A model generated the notes under the pieces. It was not told the DNA's origin. It did not search any database and worked only from the letters and a program-made list of their open reading frames with translations. Position numbers and translations under genes: made by a program. A DNA stretch of 64,000 bases from Variovorax fucosicus (GTDB lineage Bacteria; Pseudomonadota; Gammaproteobacteria; Burkholderiales; Burkholderiaceae_C), in assembly GCF_030316825.1 (NCBI RefSeq), contig NZ_JASZYU010000003.1:62001-126000 (forward strand), read 5' to 3'. Each line of letters starts with the position of its first letter. The stretch's first letter is position 1. Shown one piece after another: positions 40,498 through 49,136 of this stretch.

Positions 40498-42017
40498 GCT
40501 TCTTCTTCGTGCATCAGGCTGAGGCCCAGCGCGCCACGGCGGCGCAACCAGGGGCTGGGGCGATAGCGCGGATCCCCGTAGACGGTCTGCAGGTTGAATA
40601 GCACTTCGAGCATGTTGGTCGGGCCGTACAGGTTGCCCATCGCAAGCGGGCCCTGCGGGTAGCCGAGGCCGCGCGTCACCGCGGTTTCGAGGTCGGCCGG
40701 CGAACACACGCCTTGCTGGCACATGTCGGCCGCGATGTTCACGATGGTGGCCACCACGCGCTGTGTGACGAAGCCGCCGCTGTCGCGAATGACGCTGACG
40801 GCCTTGCCGTCACGCGCGAACAGCGCATGCGCTGCGTCGCGCATGTCGACCCGTGTGGCCGGGTTGGTGGCCAGCACGCGGCGTTTGGTGGCGGCATCGT
40901 CGATCAGCATGTCGATGCCGACGGTGCGCGTGGCGTCCAGGCGCTCGACGGCGGCCACCGTGGTCACGTCGAAGCCCAGTGGTGCGACCAGGATCAACGC
41001 GGCCGTCGACGGCGTGGCGCCGGTTTCGATCTGGCCGCCGAGGTCGTGTACCAGCTTGATCAATTCGGCACGCCGGGCGGCGCGGGGCGAGATCCAGAAG
41101 ATCGGCAGTTTTTCCACCAGGGGCGCAGGCGCTTCGGGAGCCTGCTGCATTGCCCCGTCGGGATAGCGATAGAAGCCTTCGCCGGTCTTGCGGCCGAGCG
41201 CGCCGGCCGCCAGGCGCTGGGCCGTGATCACGCTGGGTCGGAAGCGCGGCTCTTCGTAGTACTGGTGGTAGATCGACTCCATCACCGGGTGCGAAACGTC
41301 GAGCCCGGTCAAGTCCAGCAGCTCGAACGGGCCGAGCCTGAAGCCGGCCTGGTCCTTGAGGATCCGGTCGACCGTGGCGAAATCGGCCACGCCTTCACCG
41401 ACGATGCGCAGCGCCTCGGTGCCATAACCGCGGCCCGCATGGTTCACGATGAAGCCGGGCGTGTCCCGTGCCTGCACCGCCTTGTGGCCCATCTGCCCGG
41501 CGTAGTCGGCCAGGCGGGTGCAGACCTCCGGTTCCGTCTTGAAGCCGGCCACGACTTCGACCACCTTCATCAGCGGTACCGGGTTGAAGAAGTGGAAGCC
41601 CGCACAGCGCCCCGGATGCTGCAGCGCGCGGGCAATGGCCGTTACAGACAGCGACGAGGTGTTGGTGGCCAGCACGGCAGTGGGCGCCACGATCGTCTCG
41701 AGTTCGCGAAACAACTGGCGTTTCACCTCAAGGTCTTCGATGATGGCTTCAATGACCAGATCGCAAGCGGCCAGTTCCTGCATCGTGGTGACCGCACGGA
41801 TCCGCGAAACCAGCCCGTCGCGCTCGGCCGCGTCGAGCCGGCCCTTGGCGTGCAATTTGTCCCATTGTTCGGCAAGGGCCGCCAGCCCCCGTTCTGCGGC
41901 GCCTGGCATGCTGTCGACCAGCAATACTTCGCTGCCGGCCTGCGCTGCCATCTGGGCGATACCGCGGCCCATGGCGCCGGCACCGACGACGGCGATTTTG
42001 GAAAAGTTCACGTTCAT
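40494..42017 (-). CDS. 3-hydroxyacyl-CoA dehydrogenase (PaaH type)
   Basis: A 507-residue NAD-dependent dehydrogenase. The NAD-binding domain opens with IAVVGAGAMGRGIAQMAAQAG, the catalytic histidine is in GFHFFNPVPLMKVVEVV, and the protein carries two C-terminal 3HCDH domains (about residues 185-285 and 405-490), the layout of PaaH/PaaC and 3-hydroxybutyryl-CoA dehydrogenases. It is the first gene of the minus-strand cluster and starts at the ATG 42017 with a GGAGAC site upstream. No paa genes are nearby, so the substrate is more likely a short or branched 3-hydroxyacyl-CoA than the phenylacetate intermediate. Confidence 0.9.
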   Translation of the reverse strand: MNVNFSKIAVVGAGAMGRGIAQMAAQAGSEVLLVDSMPGAAERGLAALAEQWDKLHAKGRLDAAERDGLVSRIRAVTTMQELAACDLVIEAIIEDLEVKRQLFRELETIVAPTAVLATNTSSLSVTAIARALQHPGRCAGFHFFNPVPLMKVVEVVAGFKTEPEVCTRLADYAGQMGHKAVQARDTPGFIVNHAGRGYGTEALRIVGEGVADFATVDRILKDQAGFRLGPFELLDLTGLDVSHPVMESIYHQYYEEPRFRPSVITAQRLAAGALGRKTGEGFYRYPDGAMQQAPEAPAPLVEKLPIFWISPRAARRAELIKLVHDLGGQIETGATPSTAALILVAPLGFDVTTVAAVERLDATRTVGIDMLIDDAATKRRVLATNPATRVDMRDAAHALFARDGKAVSVIRDSGGFVTQRVVATIVNIAADMCQQGVCSPADLETAVTRGLGYPQGPLAMGNLYGPTNMLEVLFNLQTVYGDPRYRPSPWLRRRGALGLSLMHEEEA

Positions 42018-42057
42018 TGGTTAAATGTCTCCAGATGGAAGAATGTGCTGTACCTGC

Positions 42058-44283
42058 ATGTCAGAATCTGTTTACTTTAGATTGCAATTTTTTCATCCCA
42101 TTTTGAAACTTCGACGCATTGCGGCGACCCTGGCCCTGTTGGGGTTCGCACTACCATCGCTCGCCTTGACGATCGGCCGCCCTCAAGGGGTGACCTGGAT
42201 CGGCAAGCCGCTCGATCTGGTGATCCCGCTGGCACTCGAAGATACGGAAAAAGGGGACAGCCTGTGCCTCGAAGCCGAAGTGGTTCAGGGCGACGCGCGC
42301 CTCGATGATCGACGCGTGACTGTATCGCTGGAACCGGGTTCTTCGGCCGGCGGCTCGCGTCTACGTGTCCGGTCGACGGTGGCAATCGAGGAACCGGTGG
42401 TCAATGTGACGGTGCGCGCCGGTTGCGACGCACGCTCGATCCGCACCTATGTCCTGTTGGCTGATGTGCCACCTGAGGCGGTCAGTCTGCCCCGCGCAGC
42501 GTCGTCGGCTTCCAGGGCGGACAGCGGCGCGCCCGCTTTTGCACCGCAAGAACGCGGCACGCGTTCGTCGCGAGGCAGCGCCGGCGCCGGTTCTGCCGCC
42601 ATTGGTTCGGGCGGCACGGCACGACGCAGCGCACTGCCGCGTCCGCGCAATGCTGAATCCGGCGAGCGGACCTCAGGCACGCCGCCTCCCGCGCCGCGCC
42701 GCGCCGCGGTCGCGCAAGCGCCGGCCCGCGTTGCGCCCGCCGTGCGCGTGCCCGCGCCGGCCGCACCCGTCGCACGGGTGACGGCACCTGAACCCCAACG
42801 CGAAGCGGTTGCCACCGGCCCTCGGCTGCAGGTCGATGCGCTCGAACCGTTGTCGTTGCGGGAAGTGGGTCTGCAAACTTCGTCTTCGCTGGCATTGCCC
42901 GGCAGTGAAGACTTGGCAAAGCGCGCGCAAGCCGCAGCGCAGTGGCGTGCACTCTCGGCACCGCCGGAAGACGCGCAACGCGAGGCACAGCGCATTCAGT
43001 CGCTCGAAGCCACGCTTGCCGCACTGCGCGAGCAGACCGCCCAGAACCAGCGCACGCTGCTCGAAATGCGCAGCGAATTGGCCGAGGCGCGCGACAGTCG
43101 CTACAACAATCCGCTGGTGTATGCCCTCGGGCTGTTGCTGTTGCTCGCACTGGTCGCGATTGGATTGTTGTGGCGCCTGTCACGCCGCGCCGTGGCACCG
43201 GCCTGGTGGGGTGATGGGCCTGATGCGCGGGAAGGCGGGCCACGCCCGGGGCCGACGCCCGACAGCCAGTTCGACGACCTGGTGGATCACCCGGCCACGC
43301 AGCCCGACGCGCTGCCACCAGGGGAGCTGGATCCGCGCCATGCGGCGCTGCTGGCCTCCACCAATGCCGACACGCGTTACGACCAAGACGTGCCAGAGCC
43401 CGCTGCCACGCGCGCGCCGGAGCCTGCAGCCGTGCGACCGGTCAATACCGAGGAGCTGTTCGATGTGCAGCAGCAATCGGACTTCTTCCTGTCGCTTGGC
43501 CAGCACGACCAGGCCATCGCGGTTCTGGTCGAACACATTGCCGCCAATCCCGACACCAGTGCGCTGGCATACCTCGACCTGTTCAAGATCTATCACGCGC
43601 TGGGCCGTCGTGACGAGTACGCCCGTCTGAGCGGCGGCTTCGAGCGTGCTTTCAACGCCGAGGTGCCTGCGTTCGACGATTTCTCGCTCGGCGGGCGCGG
43701 GCTGGAGCACTACCGAGGCGCGCTCGCCCGCATCGAATCGCAATGGCCGGCCTCGGGCACGCTGGCGCTGATCGAGGAACTGGTGTTCCGCAAACCAGGC
43801 GTGCACGAGGACGAAGCCTTCGACCTTGCCGCTTATCAGGAACTGTTGCTGTTGTATGCGGTGGCCAAGGAAGTGATCGACCCCGACAGCGCGCCGCCGG
43901 CGCCGGTGACGCCACTGTCGTTCGTCGACACCTTCTCTCACGACGAGCCGGCCACAGCGCCCGCCACCTTGCTCGACGGCAACGCGCCCGACCAGCGGAT
44001 GCCGCCGCCTTCGATCTACGGCGGCATCGACGACGGCCTGCAGGCCGATACGGTGCTGATCCCCGAGTCGCCGGTGCAGGCTGCCGAGGCCCGGCCGATG
44101 CCCGCCAGGCCGCAGATCGATATGGATCTGGCCGAGTTCGACAAGACTGCCTTCGAAACGATCGCCGCGCCGATCGAACGGGGGGCGCCGCCGCCAGCCG
44201 GCGATTCGCACACCATCGATTTCGACCTGTTCGATCCGGCCACCGAGGCCGAGATCGCACCGCGCGTCATCAAGAAGCGCTGA
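42058..44283 (+). CDS. FimV/HubP-like inner-membrane protein
   Basis: A 741-residue protein of the FimV-like group, which organises the cell pole and type IV pili. It has an N-terminal signal segment (LKLRRIAATLALLGFALPSLA), a beta-rich domain, a long Pro/Ala/Arg-rich linker (about residues 145-270), a short coiled coil (SLEATLAALREQTAQNQRTL), one membrane helix (NPLVYALGLLLLLALVAIG), and a cytoplasmic acidic part with TPR-like helices starting LFDVQQQSDFFLSLGQHDQA. No LysM motif was recognised. The start is uncertain: ATG 42058 is listed, but TTG 42103 sits exactly before the signal segment and ATGs at 42025 and 42043 are also in frame. No pilus genes are nearby. Confidence 0.72.
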   Translation: MSESVYFRLQFFHPILKLRRIAATLALLGFALPSLALTIGRPQGVTWIGKPLDLVIPLALEDTEKGDSLCLEAEVVQGDARLDDRRVTVSLEPGSSAGGSRLRVRSTVAIEEPVVNVTVRAGCDARSIRTYVLLADVPPEAVSLPRAASSASRADSGAPAFAPQERGTRSSRGSAGAGSAAIGSGGTARRSALPRPRNAESGERTSGTPPPAPRRAAVAQAPARVAPAVRVPAPAAPVARVTAPEPQREAVATGPRLQVDALEPLSLREVGLQTSSSLALPGSEDLAKRAQAAAQWRALSAPPEDAQREAQRIQSLEATLAALREQTAQNQRTLLEMRSELAEARDSRYNNPLVYALGLLLLLALVAIGLLWRLSRRAVAPAWWGDGPDAREGGPRPGPTPDSQFDDLVDHPATQPDALPPGELDPRHAALLASTNADTRYDQDVPEPAATRAPEPAAVRPVNTEELFDVQQQSDFFLSLGQHDQAIAVLVEHIAANPDTSALAYLDLFKIYHALGRRDEYARLSGGFERAFNAEVPAFDDFSLGGRGLEHYRGALARIESQWPASGTLALIEELVFRKPGVHEDEAFDLAAYQELLLLYAVAKEVIDPDSAPPAPVTPLSFVDTFSHDEPATAPATLLDGNAPDQRMPPPSIYGGIDDGLQADTVLIPESPVQAAEARPMPARPQIDMDLAEFDKTAFETIAAPIERGAPPPAGDSHTIDFDLFDPATEAEIAPRVIKKR
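42065..42083. promoter_or_regulatory. Inverted repeat in the divergent promoter region
   Basis: AATCT (42065-42069) and AGATT (42079-42083) form a 5-9-5 inverted repeat in an AT-rich stretch between the dehydrogenase cluster and the FimV-like gene. It could be an operator of either unit. It is short and has no recognised family, so the call is tentative. Confidence 0.25.
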
Positions 44284-44288
44284 GGCGG

Positions 44289-45446
44289 TCAGGCCGGACG
44301 CGGCAGGCGCTCGACTGCGGCGCTCAACGCCATGGCCAGCAGCAGGGCCGCGAGGCCCGCCCAGCTCATCCAGCCTGCCGCGCCGTTGGCGAGCAGCCAG
44401 CCACCGGCCCCGGCGCCCATGGCCTGCCCGATATAGATCCCTGAACTGTTGAGCGCCACCGAGCCGGAGGCCATTGCGGGCGCCAGGCCCACCAGCCGCG
44501 CCTGCTGGGCCGAGTTGGCGGCAAAGCAGCCGAGTCCCCAGGGCGCCAGCACCAGCGCCAGCACGGCGAAGCTGCGGCCCAGCGGCCACAGCAACAGGCT
44601 CAGCGCGATCAGCGAGGTGGTCAACAACACCATCCGGCCTGCACCGATGCGGTCGATGTACCGGCTGACCAGCATGTTGCCGATCAGGCCGCAGACGCCG
44701 AACCAGGCCCACAGCAGACTCAGCATCGTCGCGTCGGCACCGAGCTGTTGTTTGACCAGCGGTGCGAAATAGCTGAACAGCACAAACTGGCCGGCGCCCT
44801 GCAGTGCAGTGACTGCCACGACGCCCATCAGCACCGGGCTCTTCAGAACCCTGGCCCACGCGGCGCGCGTCAACGCCGCGGGCCGGATGCCAACCGGCAG
44901 CGTGGCCCAGACCCAGATCGCGCTGAGCACGGACCCCACGGCAATCGCCATGAACGCAGTACGCCAGCCGAAGTGCCCGCCAATCAGCGCACCGAGCGGT
45001 AGCCCCAGCACAGAGGCCATTGACCAGCCGAGAAAAACGAAGGTCACGGCGCGGCCGCGCTGCTCGAGCGGCACCAGCAAGCCGGCACAGGCAGCGGCCT
45101 GCGGCGTGAAGATGGCGGGTGCGATCATCGTGAGCATCCGCACCACGAGCAGACCCGTGTAGCTGGGCATCAGCGCCGCGAGCGCGTGACCGACCGCATA
45201 CCAAGCCATCGACAGCGCCAGCAGCACACGTCGATCCCAGTTAGCCACCAGTGCCGCGAGCAGCGGGGCGCCGAGGCAGACGACCACCGCGCCCGCCGTG
45301 ATCAGCTGGCCCGCCGCTGCGGCGCTGACGCCGAAGGAAGCGCTGATCTCGTTGAGTGTGCCGGCCACGACCATGACGCCGGTGCCGATCACGAAATTGC
45401 CCACCAGCAGCGCCCACAGCGCGGCGGGCAGCGGCGGCCGGCTCAC
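44289..45446 (-). CDS. MFS transporter
   Basis: A 385-residue protein with twelve predicted membrane segments and the major-facilitator pattern (ALWALLVGNFVIGTGVMVVAGT in helix 1; the loop 2-3 motif is degenerate, ALVANWDRRVLLALS). It resembles AraJ/EmrD-like drug and sugar effluxers; the substrate is unknown. The GTG at 45446 overlaps the stop of the upstream dehydrogenase gene (GTGA), which shows coupling. It converges with the FimV-like gene with only five bases between and no terminator. Confidence 0.86.
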   Translation of the reverse strand: MSRPPLPAALWALLVGNFVIGTGVMVVAGTLNEISASFGVSAAAAGQLITAGAVVVCLGAPLLAALVANWDRRVLLALSMAWYAVGHALAALMPSYTGLLVVRMLTMIAPAIFTPQAAACAGLLVPLEQRGRAVTFVFLGWSMASVLGLPLGALIGGHFGWRTAFMAIAVGSVLSAIWVWATLPVGIRPAALTRAAWARVLKSPVLMGVVAVTALQGAGQFVLFSYFAPLVKQQLGADATMLSLLWAWFGVCGLIGNMLVSRYIDRIGAGRMVLLTTSLIALSLLLWPLGRSFAVLALVLAPWGLGCFAANSAQQARLVGLAPAMASGSVALNSSGIYIGQAMGAGAGGWLLANGAAGWMSWAGLAALLLAMALSAAVERLPRPA

Positions 45447-46450
45447 CGCCGGACCTGCAGCGCGCCCGGATTGACGATGTTGGTCGGGTTGCCCTTGATG
45501 AAGCTCACCACGTTGTCGAACGCCTGCCCGAAATAGAGCTCGTAGCTCTCTTGTTCCACATAGCCGATGTGCGGCGTGCAGATACAGTTTTCGAGACGCA
45601 GCAGTGCATGGCCCTGCAGCGGCGGTTCGCTTTCGAAAACGTCGATGGCAGCCAGCCCGGGTCGGCCGCGATTGAGCGCCGCGAGCAGCGCATCGGGCTC
45701 GACCAGTTCGGCGCGCGAGGTGTTCACGAACAAAGCAGTCGGCTTCATGCGCGAGAGGTCTTCCAGGCTGACCAGGCCGCGTGTTTCGTCCGTCAGGCGC
45801 AGGTGGACGGACAGCACATCGGCCGTCTCGAACAGGGCCTCGCGACTGGCAGCGATCTGGAACCCATCGGAACGGGCCTTGCTGCAACTGGCCTCGCGGC
45901 CCCAGATCACGACCTGCATGCCGAAGGCCTGGCCATAGCGCGCGACCAGTTGGCCGATGCGGCCGTAGCCCCAGATGCCCAGCGTCTTGCCCTTGAGCAC
46001 TGAGCCAAGGCCGAAATTCGCCGGCATCGACGCCGACTTGAGGCCCGACTGCTGCCAGGCACCGTGCTTGAGGTTGCTGATGTACTGGGGCAGGCGCCGC
46101 ATCGCCGCCATGATCAAGGCCCAGGTCAGCTCGGCCGGCGCCAGCGGGGAGCCGCTGCCCTCGGCCACCGCGATGCCGAGTTCGCTGCAGGCGTTGATGT
46201 CGACATGGCCACCGACGCGGCCGGTCTGGGAAATGAGTCTGAGCTTGGGCAGCTTCTCGACCAGTTGCCGCGAGATCTGCGTGCGCTCGCGGATCAGCAC
46301 GATCACGTCGGCATCCTTGAGCCGAACAGACAACTGCCCGATGCCCTTGACGGTGTTGGTGTAGACCTTGGCCGCGTAGGCGTCGAGTTTGGCGGCACAG
46401 CGCAGCTTGCGCACGGCATCCTGGTAGTCGTCGAGGATCACGATGTTCAT
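45443..46450 (-). CDS. D-2-hydroxyacid dehydrogenase family protein
   Basis: A 335-residue NAD-dependent dehydrogenase. The Rossmann motif is GIWGYGRIGQLVARYGQAFG near residues 160-180; the catalytic Arg, Glu and His are in NTSRAELVEP, ESEPP and CTPHIGYVEQES. The family includes phosphoglycerate, glycerate and hydroxypyruvate dehydrogenases, and the substrate is not evident. A divergent group often annotated this way in Burkholderiales sits beside an MFS gene, suggesting uptake or export of a related acid. The gene is translationally coupled to the MFS gene. Confidence 0.88.
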   Translation of the reverse strand: MNIVILDDYQDAVRKLRCAAKLDAYAAKVYTNTVKGIGQLSVRLKDADVIVLIRERTQISRQLVEKLPKLRLISQTGRVGGHVDINACSELGIAVAEGSGSPLAPAELTWALIMAAMRRLPQYISNLKHGAWQQSGLKSASMPANFGLGSVLKGKTLGIWGYGRIGQLVARYGQAFGMQVVIWGREASCSKARSDGFQIAASREALFETADVLSVHLRLTDETRGLVSLEDLSRMKPTALFVNTSRAELVEPDALLAALNRGRPGLAAIDVFESEPPLQGHALLRLENCICTPHIGYVEQESYELYFGQAFDNVVSFIKGNPTNIVNPGALQVRR

Positions 46451-46499
46451 GGCACGTTATTGTGCCTTGCGCTCCTCGTCGCCGTGAGGCGGCCGCTGG

Positions 46500-46823
46500 T
46501 CAGTGCATCAGATGGCGTGAGTCGTCGGCGGCCTCGAGCGCGACGAGGCGGTCGAGTTCGGCACAGACATCGGCCATGCGGCCCGAGATCACGACGCGGC
46601 CGGAAGCGCGGCCGGCGCGCTGGCCATCGAGCACGCGCACCACGCGCAGCGGCCGTGCGGCGGGTGCCACGTTGGCTGCAGCGGGCCGCACGGTGCAAGC
46701 GGGGCGCACGGCCACATAGCGCAGGCCCGCATTGCGGTGGGCCCGGCGCGCCGGCATCCAGCGGCTTGCAAGCGATTGCAGCGGCATGAACAGGTCGGCC
46801 AAGGTCAGAAGAGCGATTCCCAT
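46500..46823 (-). CDS. Hypothetical protein downstream of lexA
   Basis: A 107-residue protein I do not recognise. It begins with a hydrophobic stretch (GIALLTLADLFMPLQSLA), is arginine- and alanine-rich in the middle, and ends with a helix VISGRMADVCAELDRLVALEA. A good ribosome-binding site (CTGGAGTTCAC) precedes the ATG, and codon use is like that of the neighbours. It starts 111 bp after the lexA stop on the same strand, so it may be expressed from the SOS-controlled lexA promoter. No second LexA box was seen in the gap. Confidence 0.55.
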   Translation of the reverse strand: MGIALLTLADLFMPLQSLASRWMPARRAHRNAGLRYVAVRPACTVRPAAANVAPAARPLRVVRVLDGQRAGRASGRVVISGRMADVCAELDRLVALEAADDSRHLMH

Positions 46824-46934
46824 GTGAACTCCAGAAAGTCAGAGGTTGAACACAGGCAGGATTGCGTCTTGTCCGGCTGCAACAGGGTGATGGCCTTGCG
46901 CCATACGCCCGCCACCTGTTGCTGCCGGTGATGG

Positions 46935-47621
46935 CTACATCAGCATCGTGTTGCGGATCAGGCCGACGGCGAGGCCTTCGATTTCGAAGGGCTCGCCGGG
47001 CTGCACGATGATGGTTGGATAGTCGGGGTTTTCGGCATGCAGCTCGATCACATGCTTGTTGCGCTTGAGGCGCTTGACGGTGACCTCGTCGCCCAACCGG
47101 GCCACGACGATCTGGCCATTGCGCGCTTCCTTGGTGGCCTGCACTGCGAGCAGGTCGCCGTCCATGATGCCGGCGTCGCGCATCGACATGCCGCGCACCT
47201 TGAGCAGGTAGTCGGGCTGGCGCTGGAACAGCGTGTTCTCGACGTAGTAGGTTTGATCGACGTGCTCCTGCGCGAGGATTGGCGAGCCGGCTGCGACGCG
47301 GCCGATCAGTGGCAGTGCGAGCTGGGCCATGCCGGGTAGCCCGAGCGAATACTGGCTGGAGCGGGTTTCGTTGATGGCGCGCAGTGCATCGCTCTTCAGG
47401 CGGATGCCGCGCGAGGTGCCGCTGACCAGTTCGATCACGCCCTTGCGTGCCAGCGCCTGCAGGTGTTCTTCGGCCGCGTTGGCCGACTTGAAGCCCAGTT
47501 CGGCTGCGATTTCGGCGCGGGTGGGCGGGGCGCCGGTTCGTGCAATGGCGCTCTGGATGAGATCCAGAATCTGTTGCTGACGGGCGGTAAGCTTGACGGC
47601 GAAAGTCGACAGGTTGAGCAT
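46935..47621 (-). CDS. lexA: LexA repressor
   Basis: LexA represses the SOS regulon and cuts itself when RecA filaments form. The 228-residue protein has an N-terminal winged helix (residues 1-75, [18 protein letters not shown]) and a C-terminal peptidase domain with the Ala111-Gly112 cleavage site in GRVAAGSPI, catalytic Ser146 in GMSMRDAG, and Lys183 in VTVKRLKR. It is slightly longer than E. coli LexA. AAGGAGTCAACGC is a strong ribosome-binding site. Two tandem LexA boxes cover its promoter, so it is autoregulated. It is divergent from an asparaginase. Confidence 0.98.
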   Translation of the reverse strand: MLNLSTFAVKLTARQQQILDLIQSAIARTGAPPTRAEIAAELGFKSANAAEEHLQALARKGVIELVSGTSRGIRLKSDALRAINETRSSQYSLGLPGMAQLALPLIGRVAAGSPILAQEHVDQTYYVENTLFQRQPDYLLKVRGMSMRDAGIMDGDLLAVQATKEARNGQIVVARLGDEVTVKRLKRNKHVIELHAENPDYPTIIVQPGEPFEIEGLAVGLIRNTMLM

Positions 47622-47638
47622 GCGTTGACTCCTTGCGA

Positions 47639-47677
47639 TACTGGCTGCATATCCAGTAACTGTATTTTTAACCAGTT
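47639..47677. promoter_or_regulatory. Two tandem LexA (SOS) boxes
   Basis: Box 1 is TACTGG-N8-CCAGTA (47639-47658), a perfect palindrome that differs from the CTGT-N8-ACAG consensus by one base in each half. Box 2 is AACTGT-N8-CCAGTT (47658-47677). The two share one base. Box 2 covers the predicted lexA -10 and box 1 the start region. The boxes also lie 18 bp and more upstream of the divergent asparaginase gene. Confidence 0.85.
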
Positions 47678-47692
47678 TTTGAAAGTTGGCAA
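47665..47692 (-). promoter_or_regulatory. lexA: lexA promoter
   Basis: On the minus strand TTGCCA (47692-47687) and TAAAAA (47670-47665) are separated by 16 bp. The -10 lies inside the second LexA box, which fits repression by blocking polymerase. It overlaps the start of the asparaginase gene. Confidence 0.6.
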
Positions 47693-47695
47693 GCG

Positions 47696-48691
47696 ATGGT
47701 CACGCAATCTGCAACAGCAACGCCGCGCCGCATCCTGGTGCTCGGCACTGGTGGCACCATCGCCGGGCGAGCCGCGCAGCCCGGGGACAACATCGGCTAC
47801 ACCGCGGGCGAAGTGGGCGTGGCCGAGCTGCTCGGCGCCATCGAAGCGCCCGACGGCGTGACGCTGGAGGCCGAGCAGGTTGCGCAGGTCGACAGCAAGG
47901 ACATGGAGTTCGCCCTCTGGCAGCAGCTCGCGCGGCGTTGCGCGCACTGGCTGGCACAGCCCGACGTGGCAGGCATCGTGATCACCCATGGCACCGACAC
48001 GCTCGAAGAAACGGCCTTTTTTCTCCAATCGGTGCTGGCGCCCGGGAAGCCCGTGGTGCTGACCTGCGCCATGCGGCCCGCAACCGCGCTGTCGCCCGAC
48101 GGTCCGCAGAACGTGCGCGATGCGATCGTGGTCGCAGCCACTGAAGGCGCGAGCGGTGTGGTGGCGGTCTGCGCGGGCGTGATTCACAGCGCGCTCGATG
48201 TGCAGAAGGTGCACACCTACCGGGTCGACGCCTTCGCGTCCGGCGATGCCGGCCCGCACGGTTATGTCGAGGAGGGCGTCGTTCGTTCACTGCGAAATTG
48301 GCCTGCGGCGTCAGAAGGAAGCGCGCAGACAGCTATTGATTTGATAGCAAGCGTCGGCGCCGCGCCGCGCGTGGAGATCCTGACAAGCCACGCCGGTGCG
48401 CGCGGCGCCATCGTCGACGCACTGGTGCGTGAACGGGAGGCCGGCGTTGCCGATGCCGTGCGGGGCCTGGTGCTGGCTGCCACCGGCAACGGCACGCTGC
48501 ATCGCGAACTGGAGGCTTCGGCATTGCGCGCGCAGGCCACCGGCATCGCGGTGCTGCGCGCCACGCGTTGCACCAGCGGGCAGATCCTGCCGAAGGCGGG
48601 TGATGCGCTGCCTGATGCAGGCGGGTTGAGCCCGGTCAAGGCGCGCATCGCGCTGATGCTCGAGCTGATCGGCGCTGACGCGTCCGGCTGA
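47696..48691 (+). CDS. L-asparaginase
   Basis: Hydrolyses asparagine to aspartate and ammonia. The 331-residue protein has both catalytic threonine motifs: [10 protein letters not shown] near residue 18 and [17 protein letters not shown] near residue 100. It also has the [14 protein letters not shown] segment. There is no signal peptide, so the cytoplasmic type is likely. An AT-rich 5-7-5 palindrome (48332-48348) lies inside a loop region and encodes TAIDLIAS. The gene is divergent from lexA and its start overlaps the lexA promoter; LexA may therefore affect it. The ribosome-binding site is weak. Confidence 0.93.
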   Translation: MVTQSATATPRRILVLGTGGTIAGRAAQPGDNIGYTAGEVGVAELLGAIEAPDGVTLEAEQVAQVDSKDMEFALWQQLARRCAHWLAQPDVAGIVITHGTDTLEETAFFLQSVLAPGKPVVLTCAMRPATALSPDGPQNVRDAIVVAATEGASGVVAVCAGVIHSALDVQKVHTYRVDAFASGDAGPHGYVEEGVVRSLRNWPAASEGSAQTAIDLIASVGAAPRVEILTSHAGARGAIVDALVREREAGVADAVRGLVLAATGNGTLHRELEASALRAQATGIAVLRATRCTSGQILPKAGDALPDAGGLSPVKARIALMLELIGADASG

Positions 48692-48699
48692 AGGACGTA

Positions 48700-49119
48700 A
48701 TGTTCGCCGCGCTGCAGACCCATCCCTGGGCCTATCCGGTACTGGAGGCGGTGCACATCCTCGGTATCGGACTGTTGTTCGGCAATCTCGTGCTGTTCGA
48801 GTTGCGCGTGTTCGGTCGCGGCGCGGCGCTGCCGGTCGAGGCGTTGGCCCGGTTGTCGCTCGGCGTCGCGCTGGCCGGGTTCACACTCGCCGCGGCGAGC
48901 GGCCTCCTGATGTTCTCGACGCAGCCGGCCGAGTTGCTCGCCAACCGCAGCTTCGTGCTCAAGATGCTGCTGCTCGTGGCGGCAGGCTGCAATGCGGCAT
49001 GGTTCCACGGGCGTGGCTCGCTGGCCCGGCTGGACGGGCTTGCCCGCGCCCAGATGTTGCTGTCCACTGTGATCTGGGTTGCGGTCGTGTTCTGCGGCCG
49101 TTGGATTGCGTACTACTGA
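48700..49119 (+). CDS. Small membrane protein of unknown function (DUF6644-like)
   Basis: A 139-residue protein with four predicted membrane helices. Histidines in EAVHILGIGLLFG (helix 1) and WFHGRG could bind heme or metal, as in small cytochrome-b-like proteins. The sequence fits a group seen in Comamonadaceae and often listed as DUF6644. It starts eight bases after the asparaginase stop and is followed 17 bp later by a DUF6152 gene with which it probably works. The function is unknown. Confidence 0.7.
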   Translation: MFAALQTHPWAYPVLEAVHILGIGLLFGNLVLFELRVFGRGAALPVEALARLSLGVALAGFTLAAASGLLMFSTQPAELLANRSFVLKMLLLVAAGCNAAWFHGRGSLARLDGLARAQMLLSTVIWVAVVFCGRWIAYY

Positions 49120-49136
49120 ACGCGAAGGAGCCCGTC

